From Rheinheimera riviphila (GTDB lineage Bacteria; Pseudomonadota; Gammaproteobacteria; Enterobacterales; Alteromonadaceae), in contig NZ_SACS01000014.1 in assembly GCF_004005945.1 (NCBI RefSeq), forward strand, positions 1 through 64,000: a stretch of DNA of 64,000 bases, read 5' to 3'. Positions 31,834 to 40,768 of the stretch are shown here, in pieces (positions within the stretch are counted from its first letter, which is position 1; every line of letters starts with the position of its first letter). A model generated the notes under the pieces. The model was not told the origin of the DNA. It was given only the letters and a program-made list of their open reading frames with translations, and did no database searches. A program made the translations under genes and the position numbers.

Positions 31834-33471
31834 TTACATGGTTTGTTCGGCTGATGCTTTAATCACCACCGGGAAGTCAAACATAATATCGACGCCATGG
31901 CCGAGACTACTTTCCAGAGTGATTTTTCCATTTAACGCCTGGGTCACCAGGTTGTACACCAGGTGCATCCCAAGGCCACTGCCACCTTCACCACGTTTGG
32001 TCGTGACAAAGGGGTCGAAGATGCGTTTTTTGATATGTTCCGGCACACCACCACCGTTGTCGGAGTAGTGCACAAAACAGCGGCTGTGCGCAACATGGAC
32101 CTTAATTTTGATGGTACCGTGATCAGTTTGTTCAAAGGCATGAATAAGGCTATTCATAATTAAATTGATCAGGATTTGATTCACCGGCCCCGGTTTACTA
32201 TCGATTTCCAGTGTCGGGTCACATTGCAGTTCCACCTGATGCTGGGTTTTCTTGAGGTTCGGCCGCAGCGACAGCAGCACTTCATTCATTAGCTGTAGCA
32301 TATTGAATTGGCGTCTGTTTTCGTTCGACTGATCTACGGCAACCTGCTTAAAGCTGCGAATTAAGCTGGCCGCGCGTTCCAGATTCCGATAGATGATGCC
32401 AAGGTTTTCTTTACTTTCGGCCATAAATTTTGCCAGCTGCGACGAGGTAAGTTTTTTCTCATCAAAGGCGGTTTGAATATCTGCCAGCTTATCCTGCATC
32501 AGTGTCGAGGCAGTTACACCCAGGCCAATAGGCGTATTTACTTCATGGGCGACACCGGCCACCATCTGGCCAAGACTGGCCATTTTTTCAGTTTCGACAA
32601 TCTGATTTTGGTATTGATGCAGCGTTTCCAGCGTGTTCAATAAATCCTGATTAGAGCTTTTTAATGCCAAAGTCCGTTCACTGATTTTTTGCTCCAAGCC
32701 CTGGTTCAGCTGGCGGATTTCCAATTCGGCCTGTTGCACCTTATTAAACTGCTGTTCAATCCGATCCAGCATATTATTAATCGCCCGACCGAGCATATGC
32801 AGTTCTTCAATATCTGCCGCCGGCGCCCGCACCGAATAACTTTTCTCTTTGGTTACTTTTTGCACAACACTCAGCAATGTTTCAATCGGTTTGGTGAAAC
32901 GACGTTGTAAACGCACACTGACAAAAAAAGCGCCGATTAACGCAATAATTGCGATTAATAAATCATACAAGATCCTGTTTTGCATGTATTTATTCAATTC
33001 ATCGAGGCTGGCACGCAGGTAAATGTATCCGATTATTTTACCTTCAAAATCAACAGCTTTGGCAATTTCTATCACATCACCATCAAAATGTGGTTCCAGC
33101 AATTCATCGACTTTATCGAACTGACTCGGGTGTGGGCCAACATCACGCCTGTTATAACTGGAAAAAAAGCTCAGCTGATTGGTCTCAGCTGTTAATTTAT
33201 AAATATGGATGTTGTGCAAAATATCGACAGCAGCGAACGACTTTAACCGACCATCTTCCATCTCGGCATCGTCATATAAAATACTGGCTTTGGAGTTAAA
33301 AGCGACAATGTTGGCGTAAGCGTGTAGTTGGTCGACCAGCTTTTTTTTCTGAAAATTGATGTCTTGTAACGATGAAATGGTTAACGAAGCGAACAATGTA
33401 ATGCTGCAAATCAGCATCACAACCCAGCTCAGAGCGCCTTTTATTGAGGTCGTGCGTAATAAGGGTTTCAT
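31834..33471 (-). CDS. Membrane sensor histidine kinase, orphan
   Basis: A 545-residue kinase from the ATG at 33471; an in-frame GTG at 33483 is also possible. It has membrane helix 1 (about 13-34), a periplasmic sensor of about 125 residues resembling CHASE8, membrane helix 2 (about 165-185), HAMP, a coiled coil (QAELEIRQLNQGLEQKI), a dimerisation region with the phospho-histidine in VAGVAHEVNTPIGLG, and an HATPase (NLIMNSLIHAFEQ, HYSDNGGGVP, GGSGLGMHLVYN). No response regulator of its own is adjacent; arcA is the next gene downstream, so cross-talk is conceivable but unproven. The signal is unknown. Confidence 0.88.
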   Translation of the reverse strand: MKPLLRTTSIKGALSWVVMLICSITLFASLTISSLQDINFQKKKLVDQLHAYANIVAFNSKASILYDDAEMEDGRLKSFAAVDILHNIHIYKLTAETNQLSFFSSYNRRDVGPHPSQFDKVDELLEPHFDGDVIEIAKAVDFEGKIIGYIYLRASLDELNKYMQNRILYDLLIAIIALIGAFFVSVRLQRRFTKPIETLLSVVQKVTKEKSYSVRAPAADIEELHMLGRAINNMLDRIEQQFNKVQQAELEIRQLNQGLEQKISERTLALKSSNQDLLNTLETLHQYQNQIVETEKMASLGQMVAGVAHEVNTPIGLGVTASTLMQDKLADIQTAFDEKKLTSSQLAKFMAESKENLGIIYRNLERAASLIRSFKQVAVDQSNENRRQFNMLQLMNEVLLSLRPNLKKTQHQVELQCDPTLEIDSKPGPVNQILINLIMNSLIHAFEQTDHGTIKIKVHVAHSRCFVHYSDNGGGVPEHIKKRIFDPFVTTKRGEGGSGLGMHLVYNLVTQALNGKITLESSLGHGVDIMFDFPVVIKASAEQTM

Positions 33472-33688
33472 GTATCCGGTCACTAAACCTTAATTTACGT
33501 CAGATAGTTATAACTTTGATGTTATGCATTTTCAGCAAATTAAGCAAATTAACCAAATTGAGTAAACCAGCCTGACAAATATGTTGCCGCCGGTTATAGT
33601 GAGTGTCGGCTGCTGCATGCGGTATCGACAGTGGCCCTGAACCGGCAATTTTTTCCGGTTTTACGCCGACTGTAGCCAACAGGAGCCG

Positions 33689-34084
33689 ATGATGGATCTG
33701 TGGGAAAACTATAAAACCAGCGTATTTTTGTGCCATCAATCGCTGGGTGATCAAATCGATTTTGCCATTATCAGTGCGCAAAATCCCAAAGGCGAAATTT
33801 ACCCGCTGCAACACAATCTGACTTTAAACCACGAATTCGAAACCCATCTCAACGACTTACATCTGCCATATCGCACTTTGATTGGCGCTTCACCTGATTT
33901 AACTTTTCAGGAAAAAAGCTTCGCTGTGCTTTGTGATAAAGCCAGTGCTTTGGATATGGCTTTGCAGTTTGAGCAAAATGCGATTTATTGGGTAGAAGCA
34001 GGGCAGTTGTTTCTGGTGCCGGCGTTAATGCCGCAGAATGAAGAATATTTGGGACTGTACTGTCAAAGGCAAATCGTGTTGTAA
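33689..34084 (+). CDS. DUF3293 family protein
   Basis: A 131-residue soluble protein with the DUF3293 pattern: LWENYKTSVFLC, FAIISAQNPKGE, LIGASPDLTFQEKSFAV, ALQFEQNAIYWVE. Function is not known. AGGAG precedes two adjacent ATGs (33689 and 33692). It stands alone, convergent with rsmC. Confidence 0.85.
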   Translation: MMDLWENYKTSVFLCHQSLGDQIDFAIISAQNPKGEIYPLQHNLTLNHEFETHLNDLHLPYRTLIGASPDLTFQEKSFAVLCDKASALDMALQFEQNAIYWVEAGQLFLVPALMPQNEEYLGLYCQRQIVL

Positions 34085-34158
34085 ATGGCCATTTACGGTG
34101 TTTGCTGGCAACTGGCGGTTCAAGCCGCCGGTTGCCGACATGACTGTGTCGCTATAAG

Positions 34159-35181
34159 TTAACTTTTCCGGCTCATATAAACCACAAAACCCTGGCGTCT
34201 GGCCAGTTCTTTGACATTACCAAAAGTCGTTTTTAACCATTCGGCATAAGGTAAATGGGCGTTGGCAACCAGCGTCAGGCTGCCACCACTTTTCAGTTTT
34301 CCCTTGCTGTCATCAATAAACTTTTGCGCCACGCTATAGTCGGTTTTGATCCCGGTATGAAACGGCGGATTGCTGATGATATGGTCAAACAACGGCGTGC
34401 CATTTGGCATACCATCTGCGGCCAGCACAGTGGCAGTTTGCTGATTTAGCGCAAAAGTGGCTTTACTGCTGTCAACCGCTAACGCGCTGACGTCTGAGCA
34501 ATACAGCTTTAATGCTGGCTGTTGCTGCAATAAATAGCTGCCGACAATACCAGCGCCACAGGCAAAATCCAGTACCGTACCCTGATGAATATGTGCCAGA
34601 TGTTCTAATAAAATCGCGGTACCAATATCTAACTTGCCGTGATTAAACACCCCCGGCAACGAGCAAAACTTGATGCTGCCGTCGGCGGTTTTGGCGCTAA
34701 ATTGTTGCATCGCGATAGCGGGTTGCGGTTTATCGGCCAGGCCATTGAGTGCAAACCACAGGCAGTGTTTGGCATTGTCGAGCTTATGTGCAGTTAAACC
34801 GAGCTTTTCGGCATGACCGGTTAAACTTTTGATGCCACCTTTATTGTCACCCACCAGATAAACTTCTGTTTTGGCACTGATGTTTGCTGTGAGCTGCGAC
34901 AAACTAAATGACAGCTGCTCTTTACTTTTTGGATAAAAAATAACAACGGTATCAAACACTTCGTCAGTCGTTAGCGAAGCTGCGAAATAACAAGGCGCCT
35001 CGGATTGTGCTTGCCAGCTGTTGGCGACGGTTTTGTCAGTGCTATAGCAAAACAGCTGCAGTTCAGGGGCAGCCTGCGCCAGTTCCCGAGCCAAATCGTC
35101 GGCCATAGGTTCAACCAGCAGTACTTTGCCAGTTAAGTCGTTGATATTTCTAAGCAGCAGTTGACTCGGTGGGGTCAGCAT
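34159..35181 (-). CDS. rsmC: 16S rRNA m2G1207 methyltransferase
   Basis: It methylates G1207 of 16S rRNA in the 30S subunit using S-adenosylmethionine. At 340 residues it is close to E. coli RsmC (343). The N-terminal half is a degenerate methyltransferase-like domain; the C-terminal half has VLDFACGAGIVGSYL and the catalytic HIISNPPFHTG. Its ATG shares a base with the trmB stop (TAATG), so the two are co-translated. Confidence 0.92.
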   Translation of the reverse strand: MLTPPSQLLLRNINDLTGKVLLVEPMADDLARELAQAAPELQLFCYSTDKTVANSWQAQSEAPCYFAASLTTDEVFDTVVIFYPKSKEQLSFSLSQLTANISAKTEVYLVGDNKGGIKSLTGHAEKLGLTAHKLDNAKHCLWFALNGLADKPQPAIAMQQFSAKTADGSIKFCSLPGVFNHGKLDIGTAILLEHLAHIHQGTVLDFACGAGIVGSYLLQQQPALKLYCSDVSALAVDSSKATFALNQQTATVLAADGMPNGTPLFDHIISNPPFHTGIKTDYSVAQKFIDDSKGKLKSGGSLTLVANAHLPYAEWLKTTFGNVKELARRQGFVVYMSRKS

Positions 35182-35918
35182 TAATTTGTCTTCTTAAACA
35201 TTAAATCCCAAACACCATGACCTAACTTCACGCCACGGTTTTCGAATTTGGTGAGTGGCCGGTTGTCCGGGCGGGGCACATATAAATTGTCGCTGGCCAG
35301 ATTCTGATAACCCTCTGCGGCGGTCATCACTTCCAGCATATGTTCAGCATAGTTTTCCCAGTCGGTCGCCATATGAAACACCCCGCCGATTTTCAGCTTG
35401 CGGCGTAGCACCTGCACAAAATCAGGCTGGACGATACGGCGTTTATGGTGACGGGTTTTGTGCCATGGATCCGGGAAAAACAGTTGGATGGTGGTTAATG
35501 AACCATCGGCGATGCTGTCGTTTAGAATTTCGACCGCGTCATGTTCGAATAAGCGGATGTTTTTGACACCTTCAGTTTCGGCTTCACCTAAACAAGCGCC
35601 AACACCAGGTTTGTGCACTTCAATGCCGATAAAGTCCAGCTCTGGTGCGGCTTTGGCCATGGCGACAAAAGATTTACCCATGCCAAAACCAATTTCCAGC
35701 ACCAGATCCGCTTTACGACCAAACACCTGTGCAAAATCATAAGGCTGCGGCTGGTGTTCCAGACCCATGGTCGGCCAGAATAACTCTAAACTGCGCTGCT
35801 GGCCCTTGGTCAGCCGACCTTCCCGCAGTACAAAACTGCGAATACGGCGCAGATATTTTGGCTGTTCGGTGGTGTCATCCTGGGCTGAAGTGGCGGTTTT
35901 GTTATCTGGTGTGGTCAT
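35181..35918 (-). CDS. trmB: tRNA (guanine-46-N7)-methyltransferase
   Basis: It makes m7G46 in the tRNA variable loop. The 245 residues include the family motifs [12 protein letters not shown] (SAM site), [36 protein letters not shown] and [11 protein letters not shown]. The Asp in FPDPWHK is the catalytic candidate. It is divergent from mutY and coupled to rsmC. Confidence 0.96.
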   Translation of the reverse strand: MTTPDNKTATSAQDDTTEQPKYLRRIRSFVLREGRLTKGQQRSLELFWPTMGLEHQPQPYDFAQVFGRKADLVLEIGFGMGKSFVAMAKAAPELDFIGIEVHKPGVGACLGEAETEGVKNIRLFEHDAVEILNDSIADGSLTTIQLFFPDPWHKTRHHKRRIVQPDFVQVLRRKLKIGGVFHMATDWENYAEHMLEVMTAAEGYQNLASDNLYVPRPDNRPLTKFENRGVKLGHGVWDLMFKKTN

Positions 35919-36050
35919 CTGGACACTCTCTATCGGACATTTTAGCGGCGCACATTATGCGTGGTTACGCCCATCTACTCAACCGACTTTGCATTGGCAG
36001 CGCTTAATTGGCGGGTTAGACTGCGCGTTCAAAACGGAGTATTGGCCCCT

Positions 36051-37091
36051 ATGTTGCAGCAGTTGGTAGTAAAAACATTTCAAAGTCAGGTAGTTAACTG
36101 GCAAAAGGAGCATGGCCGTCATCAGTTGCCATGGCAGCAAGCCAGTAATCCTTATCGGGTGCTCGTTTCCGAATTGATGCTGCAGCAGACGCAGGTGAGT
36201 ACCGTTATTCCGTATTTTAATCGCTGGATGTTGTCATTTCCGACCGTTGAAGCTTTGGCAAATGCCACCAATGACCAGGTAATGGCACATTGGCAGGGGC
36301 TTGGTTATTACGCCAGAGCCCGTAATCTGCATAAAGCAGCCGTCTATATAAGCGAGCTTGGTGCTTTTCCGGAAAGTCTTGATGACCTATTAAAAGTGCC
36401 TGGTGTCGGGCGTTATACCGCAGGCGCCATTATGTCGTTTGCTTATGATGCTTATGGCCCGATCGTCGATGGTAATGTTCGGCGGTTGTATGCAAGGTAT
36501 TTTGCTATCAGCGGTGTCACCAATAGTTCTGCTGTTGATAAACAGCTGTGGGCATTATCTGAGCAGCTGACACCAACCGAAAATTGCAAAAGCTTTGCCC
36601 AGGGCTTGCTGGATTTAGGCGCTACCATCTGCAAACCACGCCAGCCGTTGTGTGAGCAGTGCCCACTGGCGTTGACCTGTCAGGCATTGTTGCAAAACCG
36701 GGTTGATGAACTGCCAACACCAAAGCCGAAAAAAATCGTGCCGGTGAAAGATGGGCATTTTATTTGGTTGGCACAAGACGGCCAGGTTTTCCTACAGAAA
36801 CGACCAGCACCTGGAATTTGGGCCTCGTTGTGGTCGTTGCCGCAAGTTGCAGCTGATGATGCTTTGCTAAAGCAAGCCACCAAACATGGTGAATTTGTAC
36901 ACCAATTTACCCATTACAAGTTAAACGCCACTGTGTGGCAGCTTGATCAAAGCCATTTAGTAAAGCTGCAACAGGTAGAAGAACAGCAACCAAGCAGCTG
37001 GTATCACAAAACACAACTGGCCGACGTTGGTTTACCAGCGCCAATCCGCAGTTTTATCGAACAACAACCGGAATTTTCCAAGCCAGACTAG
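36051..37091 (+). CDS. mutY: Adenine DNA glycosylase
   Basis: It removes adenine mispaired with 8-oxoguanine. The start at 36051 gives 346 residues, the family size; a longer frame to 35961 overlaps the divergent promoter region. It has SELMLQQTQV (catalytic Glu), the HhH motif LLKVPGVGRYTAGAI, IVDGNVRR (catalytic Asp), the 4Fe-4S cysteines CKPRQPLCEQCPLALTC and a NUDIX-like C-terminal domain for 8-oxoG. The order mutY-yggX matches E. coli. Confidence 0.95.
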   Translation: MLQQLVVKTFQSQVVNWQKEHGRHQLPWQQASNPYRVLVSELMLQQTQVSTVIPYFNRWMLSFPTVEALANATNDQVMAHWQGLGYYARARNLHKAAVYISELGAFPESLDDLLKVPGVGRYTAGAIMSFAYDAYGPIVDGNVRRLYARYFAISGVTNSSAVDKQLWALSEQLTPTENCKSFAQGLLDLGATICKPRQPLCEQCPLALTCQALLQNRVDELPTPKPKKIVPVKDGHFIWLAQDGQVFLQKRPAPGIWASLWSLPQVAADDALLKQATKHGEFVHQFTHYKLNATVWQLDQSHLVKLQQVEEQQPSSWYHKTQLADVGLPAPIRSFIEQQPEFSKPD

Positions 37092-37199
37092 CAGTAACTT
37101 CTCACGCCAGACAACGGTTAAGGCACGCCGCAGCAAAATAGATTACAATGCCGCCGTTCCCACCGGCGACCGCCGGGTTAGTTAGCAGGAGATGGACTG

Positions 37200-37478
37200 A
37201 TGGCTCGTGAAGTATTTTGTGTTTTTCTGAACAAGCAGGCTCCAGGCCTCGATTTTCAACTTTATCCGGGTGAACTGGGTAAAAAAATCTTCGATAACAT
37301 CAGCAAAGAAGCCTTTGCCCAGTGGCAAGCCAAACAAACCATGCTGATCAATGAAAAAAAACTCAACATGATGAACCTGGAACATCGCAAATTGCTGGAA
37401 GAAAACATGCAGCAGTTTTTGTTTGAAGGCCAGGAAGTCAAAGTTGATGGGTATGTTCCTCCGGCGAACGGCAAATAA
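37200..37478 (+). CDS. yggX: Fe(2+)-trafficking protein YggX
   Basis: A 92-residue oxidative-damage protection protein with the conserved start [18 protein letters not shown]...[17 protein letters not shown]. It supports iron-sulfur cluster repair and limits Fenton damage. AGGAG lies 8 nt before the ATG. Its position after mutY is the usual gammaproteobacterial arrangement, and both genes deal with oxidative damage. Confidence 0.95.
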   Translation: MAREVFCVFLNKQAPGLDFQLYPGELGKKIFDNISKEAFAQWQAKQTMLINEKKLNMMNLEHRKLLEENMQQFLFEGQEVKVDGYVPPANGK

Positions 37479-37507
37479 ATAGCTATAAATGAGTATTAGG
37501 ATGATCT

Positions 37508-38443
37508 ATGGCCCGCCGGTTACCACCGTTAAATGCGCTTAAAACTTTCGAAACTGCTGCCCGCCATTTGAGTTTTACCAAGGCTGCAGAAGAAATGTAT
37601 GTAACGCAGGCGGCCATCAGTCATCAGATTAAAGCGCTGGAAGACCATTTAGGTCTGAAGTTGTTTATGCGCAAGAATCGCTCTTTGCTGTTGACCGAGG
37701 AAGGTCAGGGTTATTTTCTGGATATTAAAGAGATATTCCTGCACCTGCACGAAGCTACAGAAAAACTGCTGGCGCGTGGTGCCAAAGGTGCGTTAACCGT
37801 CAGTTTGCAACCCAGTTTTGCCATTCAATGGCTGGTGCCGCGGTTAAGCCTGTTTAGTGAATTACATCCGGATATTGACGTGCGAATTCGCGCCGTGGAT
37901 GCCGAAGAAGGCTCGATGAGCGACGATATTGATGTCGCCATTTATTATGGTCGTGGCAACTGGCGTAATTTGCATTCGGATAAACTACACACAGAATATT
38001 TGCTGCCGGTCTGTTCGCCGATGCTGCTGAATCGCGCCAAACCGTTAAATGAGCCGGCCGATTTACGTTTTCATACCTTATTACACGACACCACCCGCGA
38101 CGCCTGGAAAGCCTGGTTTACCAGTCAGGGCTTTAAGCATTTTAATGTCAATCAGGGGCCGATTTTCAGTCACAGCGCCATGGTGTTACAGGCTGCTATT
38201 CACGGTCAGGGCGTGGCGCTGGCGCATAACGTATTGGCAAGACCGGACATTAATTCTGGTCGCTTAATTGTCCCGTTTAATCATGTGCTGCAAACCAAAG
38301 ATGCGCATTATCTGGTGTGTCGCGACAATCAGACCGAGCTTGGCAAAATTGCCGCATTCCGGCAGTGGATGATTGAATTGGTGCAGCGTGAGCAGGAAGA
38401 TTTTCAAGAGCAGCAATTTAATATTGCACCGGTGACTGATTGA
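37508..38443 (+). CDS. gcvA: LysR-type regulator GcvA
   Basis: The glycine cleavage regulator. The N-terminal helix-turn-helix RLPPLNALKTFETAARHLSFTKAAEEM matches GcvA closely. The effector domain has SFAIQWLVPRLSLF and IDVAIYYGRG, typical of GcvA, which senses glycine and purines. The 311 residues are of usual length. Its expected target, gcvTHP, lies 13 kb away in this window with a CTAAT-containing site. Its stop overlaps the next gene by 4 nt. Confidence 0.92.
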   Translation: MARRLPPLNALKTFETAARHLSFTKAAEEMYVTQAAISHQIKALEDHLGLKLFMRKNRSLLLTEEGQGYFLDIKEIFLHLHEATEKLLARGAKGALTVSLQPSFAIQWLVPRLSLFSELHPDIDVRIRAVDAEEGSMSDDIDVAIYYGRGNWRNLHSDKLHTEYLLPVCSPMLLNRAKPLNEPADLRFHTLLHDTTRDAWKAWFTSQGFKHFNVNQGPIFSHSAMVLQAAIHGQGVALAHNVLARPDINSGRLIVPFNHVLQTKDAHYLVCRDNQTELGKIAAFRQWMIELVQREQEDFQEQQFNIAPVTD

Positions 38444-39120
38444 GTACCCAGTTGAGTACAGAGTTGAATTCCGCTGATTTTATTATCGATAAAGCAAACC
38501 AGCCGATTGCGCGGTTATTACTGGCGCACGGAGCAGGCGCTTCGATGGCCAGTGACTATCTGCAGCAGCTGGCTCAGCAATTAGCAGCGCAGGGCATTGA
38601 AGTCTGGCGTTTTAATTTTGGTTATATGGCAAAAACAGTTGCTGGTAAAAAACAACCCCCTTCAAAAGTTGCTACGCTGTTGCAGGAAATGCTGGCGGTA
38701 ATAAATGCGATGCCCAATGATTTGCCGATTTTTATGGGTGGAAAATCGATGGGCGGTCGGGTGGCGACTTTGCTGGCGGCTGATAAAACAGCTTTTCCAG
38801 TGCAAGTGCAAGGCGTGCTGGCCTTTGGTTATCCGTTTTGCCCACCGGCAAAAAAGGCACTTGGCATCGCACCACGCACCGGGCACTTTTCGGCTTTGCA
38901 ACGGCCGTTATTGATAGTGCAGGGTGAGCGTGATGCTTTTGGTGGTCCAGAAGATTTGAACAGCAGTGGTTGGCCTTTGGTTGAAATCAGCTGGCTGGAC
39001 GGTGGCGATCACGATTTAAAAACACTAAAACGCCATCGTCAGACGCAAGCACAATTGCTGGCGCAGGCATCTTTGGTGGCTGGTACTTTTGTGCGGCGGC
39101 TCCTGGCTGTCACAAAGTAG
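38440..39120 (+). CDS. Alpha/beta hydrolase of the KANL3/Tex30-like family
   Basis: A 226-residue soluble protein that starts with TTG overlapping the gcvA TGA (TTGA), so it is coupled to gcvA. ARLLLAHGAGASM gives the oxyanion loop, FMGGKSMGGRVATLLA the nucleophile elbow (G-K-S-M-G), GERDAFG the acid and DGGDHDLK the histidine. Members are predicted hydrolases without known substrate. Its place in the gcvA-DUF423-rlmM cluster is an insertion relative to E. coli. Confidence 0.8.
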   Translation: MSTQLSTELNSADFIIDKANQPIARLLLAHGAGASMASDYLQQLAQQLAAQGIEVWRFNFGYMAKTVAGKKQPPSKVATLLQEMLAVINAMPNDLPIFMGGKSMGGRVATLLAADKTAFPVQVQGVLAFGYPFCPPAKKALGIAPRTGHFSALQRPLLIVQGERDAFGGPEDLNSSGWPLVEISWLDGGDHDLKTLKRHRQTQAQLLAQASLVAGTFVRRLLAVTK

Positions 39121-39163
39121 CAAATGATGGCAGCAGTCGAAGCGCAATACTCACACTAAATAA

Positions 39164-39568
39164 GTGAAAATACTATTGAATCAACAAACTTTTTTGAAAT
39201 TAAGTCTCTGCCTGACAGCCTTGTACGGCGCGATAGTGGTTGGCATGTCTGCTGCCATTTCGCATGTATTTCTGGTGCAGTTTAGCGGAAAAATGTTGGC
39301 GTCGTTGCTCAGCAGCACGGCGCTGCTGGCGTTTCAGACGCTGGCGTTATTGGCCTTAGGGCTATATTTAAAAACTCTGACCAGCCCGGGTAAATTGTTA
39401 CCTTTGGTGGTCGTTGGCTGGCATCTGGGATTGTGGATGTTTGTCTATACGGTGTGGGCGGGGCTTTTTGCGCTGCCCCTGCATTTTGGTCAACTGGCGC
39501 CATTGGGCGGTCAGTTGCTGTTAATAAGCTGGCTATTGCTGGCGGTGATTGCCTGGATCAGGAAATAA
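39164..39568 (+). CDS. DUF423 (YgdD-like) membrane protein
   Basis: A 134-residue inner-membrane protein with four hydrophobic helices. LLAFQTLALLALGLY and APLGGQLLLISWLLLAV match the DUF423 pattern. It starts at GTG with a poor ribosome site. Position between gcvA and rlmM is the same as ygdD in E. coli, which supports the assignment although identity is modest. Function is unknown. Confidence 0.75.
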   Translation: MKILLNQQTFLKLSLCLTALYGAIVVGMSAAISHVFLVQFSGKMLASLLSSTALLAFQTLALLALGLYLKTLTSPGKLLPLVVVGWHLGLWMFVYTVWAGLFALPLHFGQLAPLGGQLLLISWLLLAVIAWIRK

Positions 39569-39570
39569 AG

Positions 39571-40641
39571 ATGAAACAACTAATTTTGTACTGTCGTGCT
39601 GGTTTTGAAAAAGAATGCGCGGCGGAAATTCAGGACAAAGCCGGCCAGCATGGCGTGTTTGGTTACTGCAAACTGAAAAATGACAGCGCCTATATGGTGT
39701 TTGAAGCTTATGACAGCGAAGCGCTGGCAAAATTCTATCGTGATTTCCCGTTTGAACAGTTGGTGTTTGTTCGCCAGTGGGCATTGGTGATTGGCGATTT
39801 AATTGAGTTGCCACCAACAGATCGCGTCAGTGCTGTGGTTGAACTGGCATTGGGTGCTGAACTCAGTCCTTGTGGCGAAATTCGGGTGGAATATCCGGAT
39901 ACCAATGACGGTAAAGAGTTATCGACGCTGGCGCGTAAGTTAACAGTGCCACTGCGCCAAAGCCTGCGTCAGGCTGGGGTGATGCTGGCAAAACAACAAT
40001 CACGCGCGCCGGTACTGCATTTGTTTTTGTTATCGGGTAAGCAGGCGTATTTAGCGCTGTCGTACCCTGAAAACAGCAGCGAGCTGGAAAACGGTATTCG
40101 CCGCTTGAAGTTTCCAAACGACGCGCCAAGTCGCAGCACGCTGAAACTAGAAGAAGCATTTTTACAATTTATCCCACGCGATGAGTGGGAAACCCGGTTA
40201 ACGTCCGGCATGAACGCCGTCGATTTAGGCGCAAGCCCTGGCGGTTGGACTTATCAGTTGGTGATCCGCTCAATGATGGTGGTGGCGATTGATAACGGTT
40301 TGATGGATCAAAAACTAATGGACACCGGCCAGGTGAAACATTTTCAGGTGGATGGTTTTAAATTCCGGCCAGAAAAACGCAACGTGCATTGGTTGGTCTG
40401 CGACATGATTGAAAAACCAGACCGGGTCGGCCAGCTCATTTGCGACTGGCTGATTAAAGGCTGGTGTCAGGAAAGTATCTTTAACTTAAAACTGCCGATG
40501 AAAAAGCGCTACGAAACCCTGCAGGAAATCCTGGGGCAGATGCAGACGCGTTTTGACGAAGCTGGTCTTGCAGTGAAATTTCAGGCGAAACATCTTTACC
40601 ACGACCGCGAAGAAGTGACAGTGCATTTGTGTAAAGCCTAA
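39571..40641 (+). CDS. rlmM: 23S rRNA 2'-O-methyltransferase RlmM
   Basis: It methylates the ribose of C2498 in 23S rRNA. The start at 39571 (ATG, 2 bp after the DUF423 stop) gives 356 residues against 366 in E. coli. An N-terminal THUMP domain precedes a Rossmann methyltransferase with AVDLGASPGGWTYQL (SAM site), WLVCDMIEKP (catalytic Asp region) and FNLKLPMKKRYE (catalytic Lys). Confidence 0.94.
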   Translation: MKQLILYCRAGFEKECAAEIQDKAGQHGVFGYCKLKNDSAYMVFEAYDSEALAKFYRDFPFEQLVFVRQWALVIGDLIELPPTDRVSAVVELALGAELSPCGEIRVEYPDTNDGKELSTLARKLTVPLRQSLRQAGVMLAKQQSRAPVLHLFLLSGKQAYLALSYPENSSELENGIRRLKFPNDAPSRSTLKLEEAFLQFIPRDEWETRLTSGMNAVDLGASPGGWTYQLVIRSMMVVAIDNGLMDQKLMDTGQVKHFQVDGFKFRPEKRNVHWLVCDMIEKPDRVGQLICDWLIKGWCQESIFNLKLPMKKRYETLQEILGQMQTRFDEAGLAVKFQAKHLYHDREEVTVHLCKA

Positions 40642-40693
40642 GTTTGCTTAACGTCGCAGAAACAATGACTCTGGCGGCGAGCACTACTAAAAC

Positions 40694-40721
40694 AACAAAG
40701 CCAGCATCTGCTGGCTTTGTT
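40694..40721. terminator. Bidirectional terminator, rlmM / M28 peptidase
   Basis: A 12-bp stem AACAAAGCCAGC/GCTGGCTTTGTT with a 4-nt loop lies between convergent genes. Confidence 0.8.
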
Positions 40722-40768
40722 TACTCTGAGCTGATCACGTACAAAACAGCATGATCAGACTCACTCAG

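Noticed and set aside
33481-33483. GTG start for the orphan kinase
   Set aside because: It adds only four residues and AAGG lies too close (4 nt); the ATG at 33471 was preferred, though the choice is not certain.
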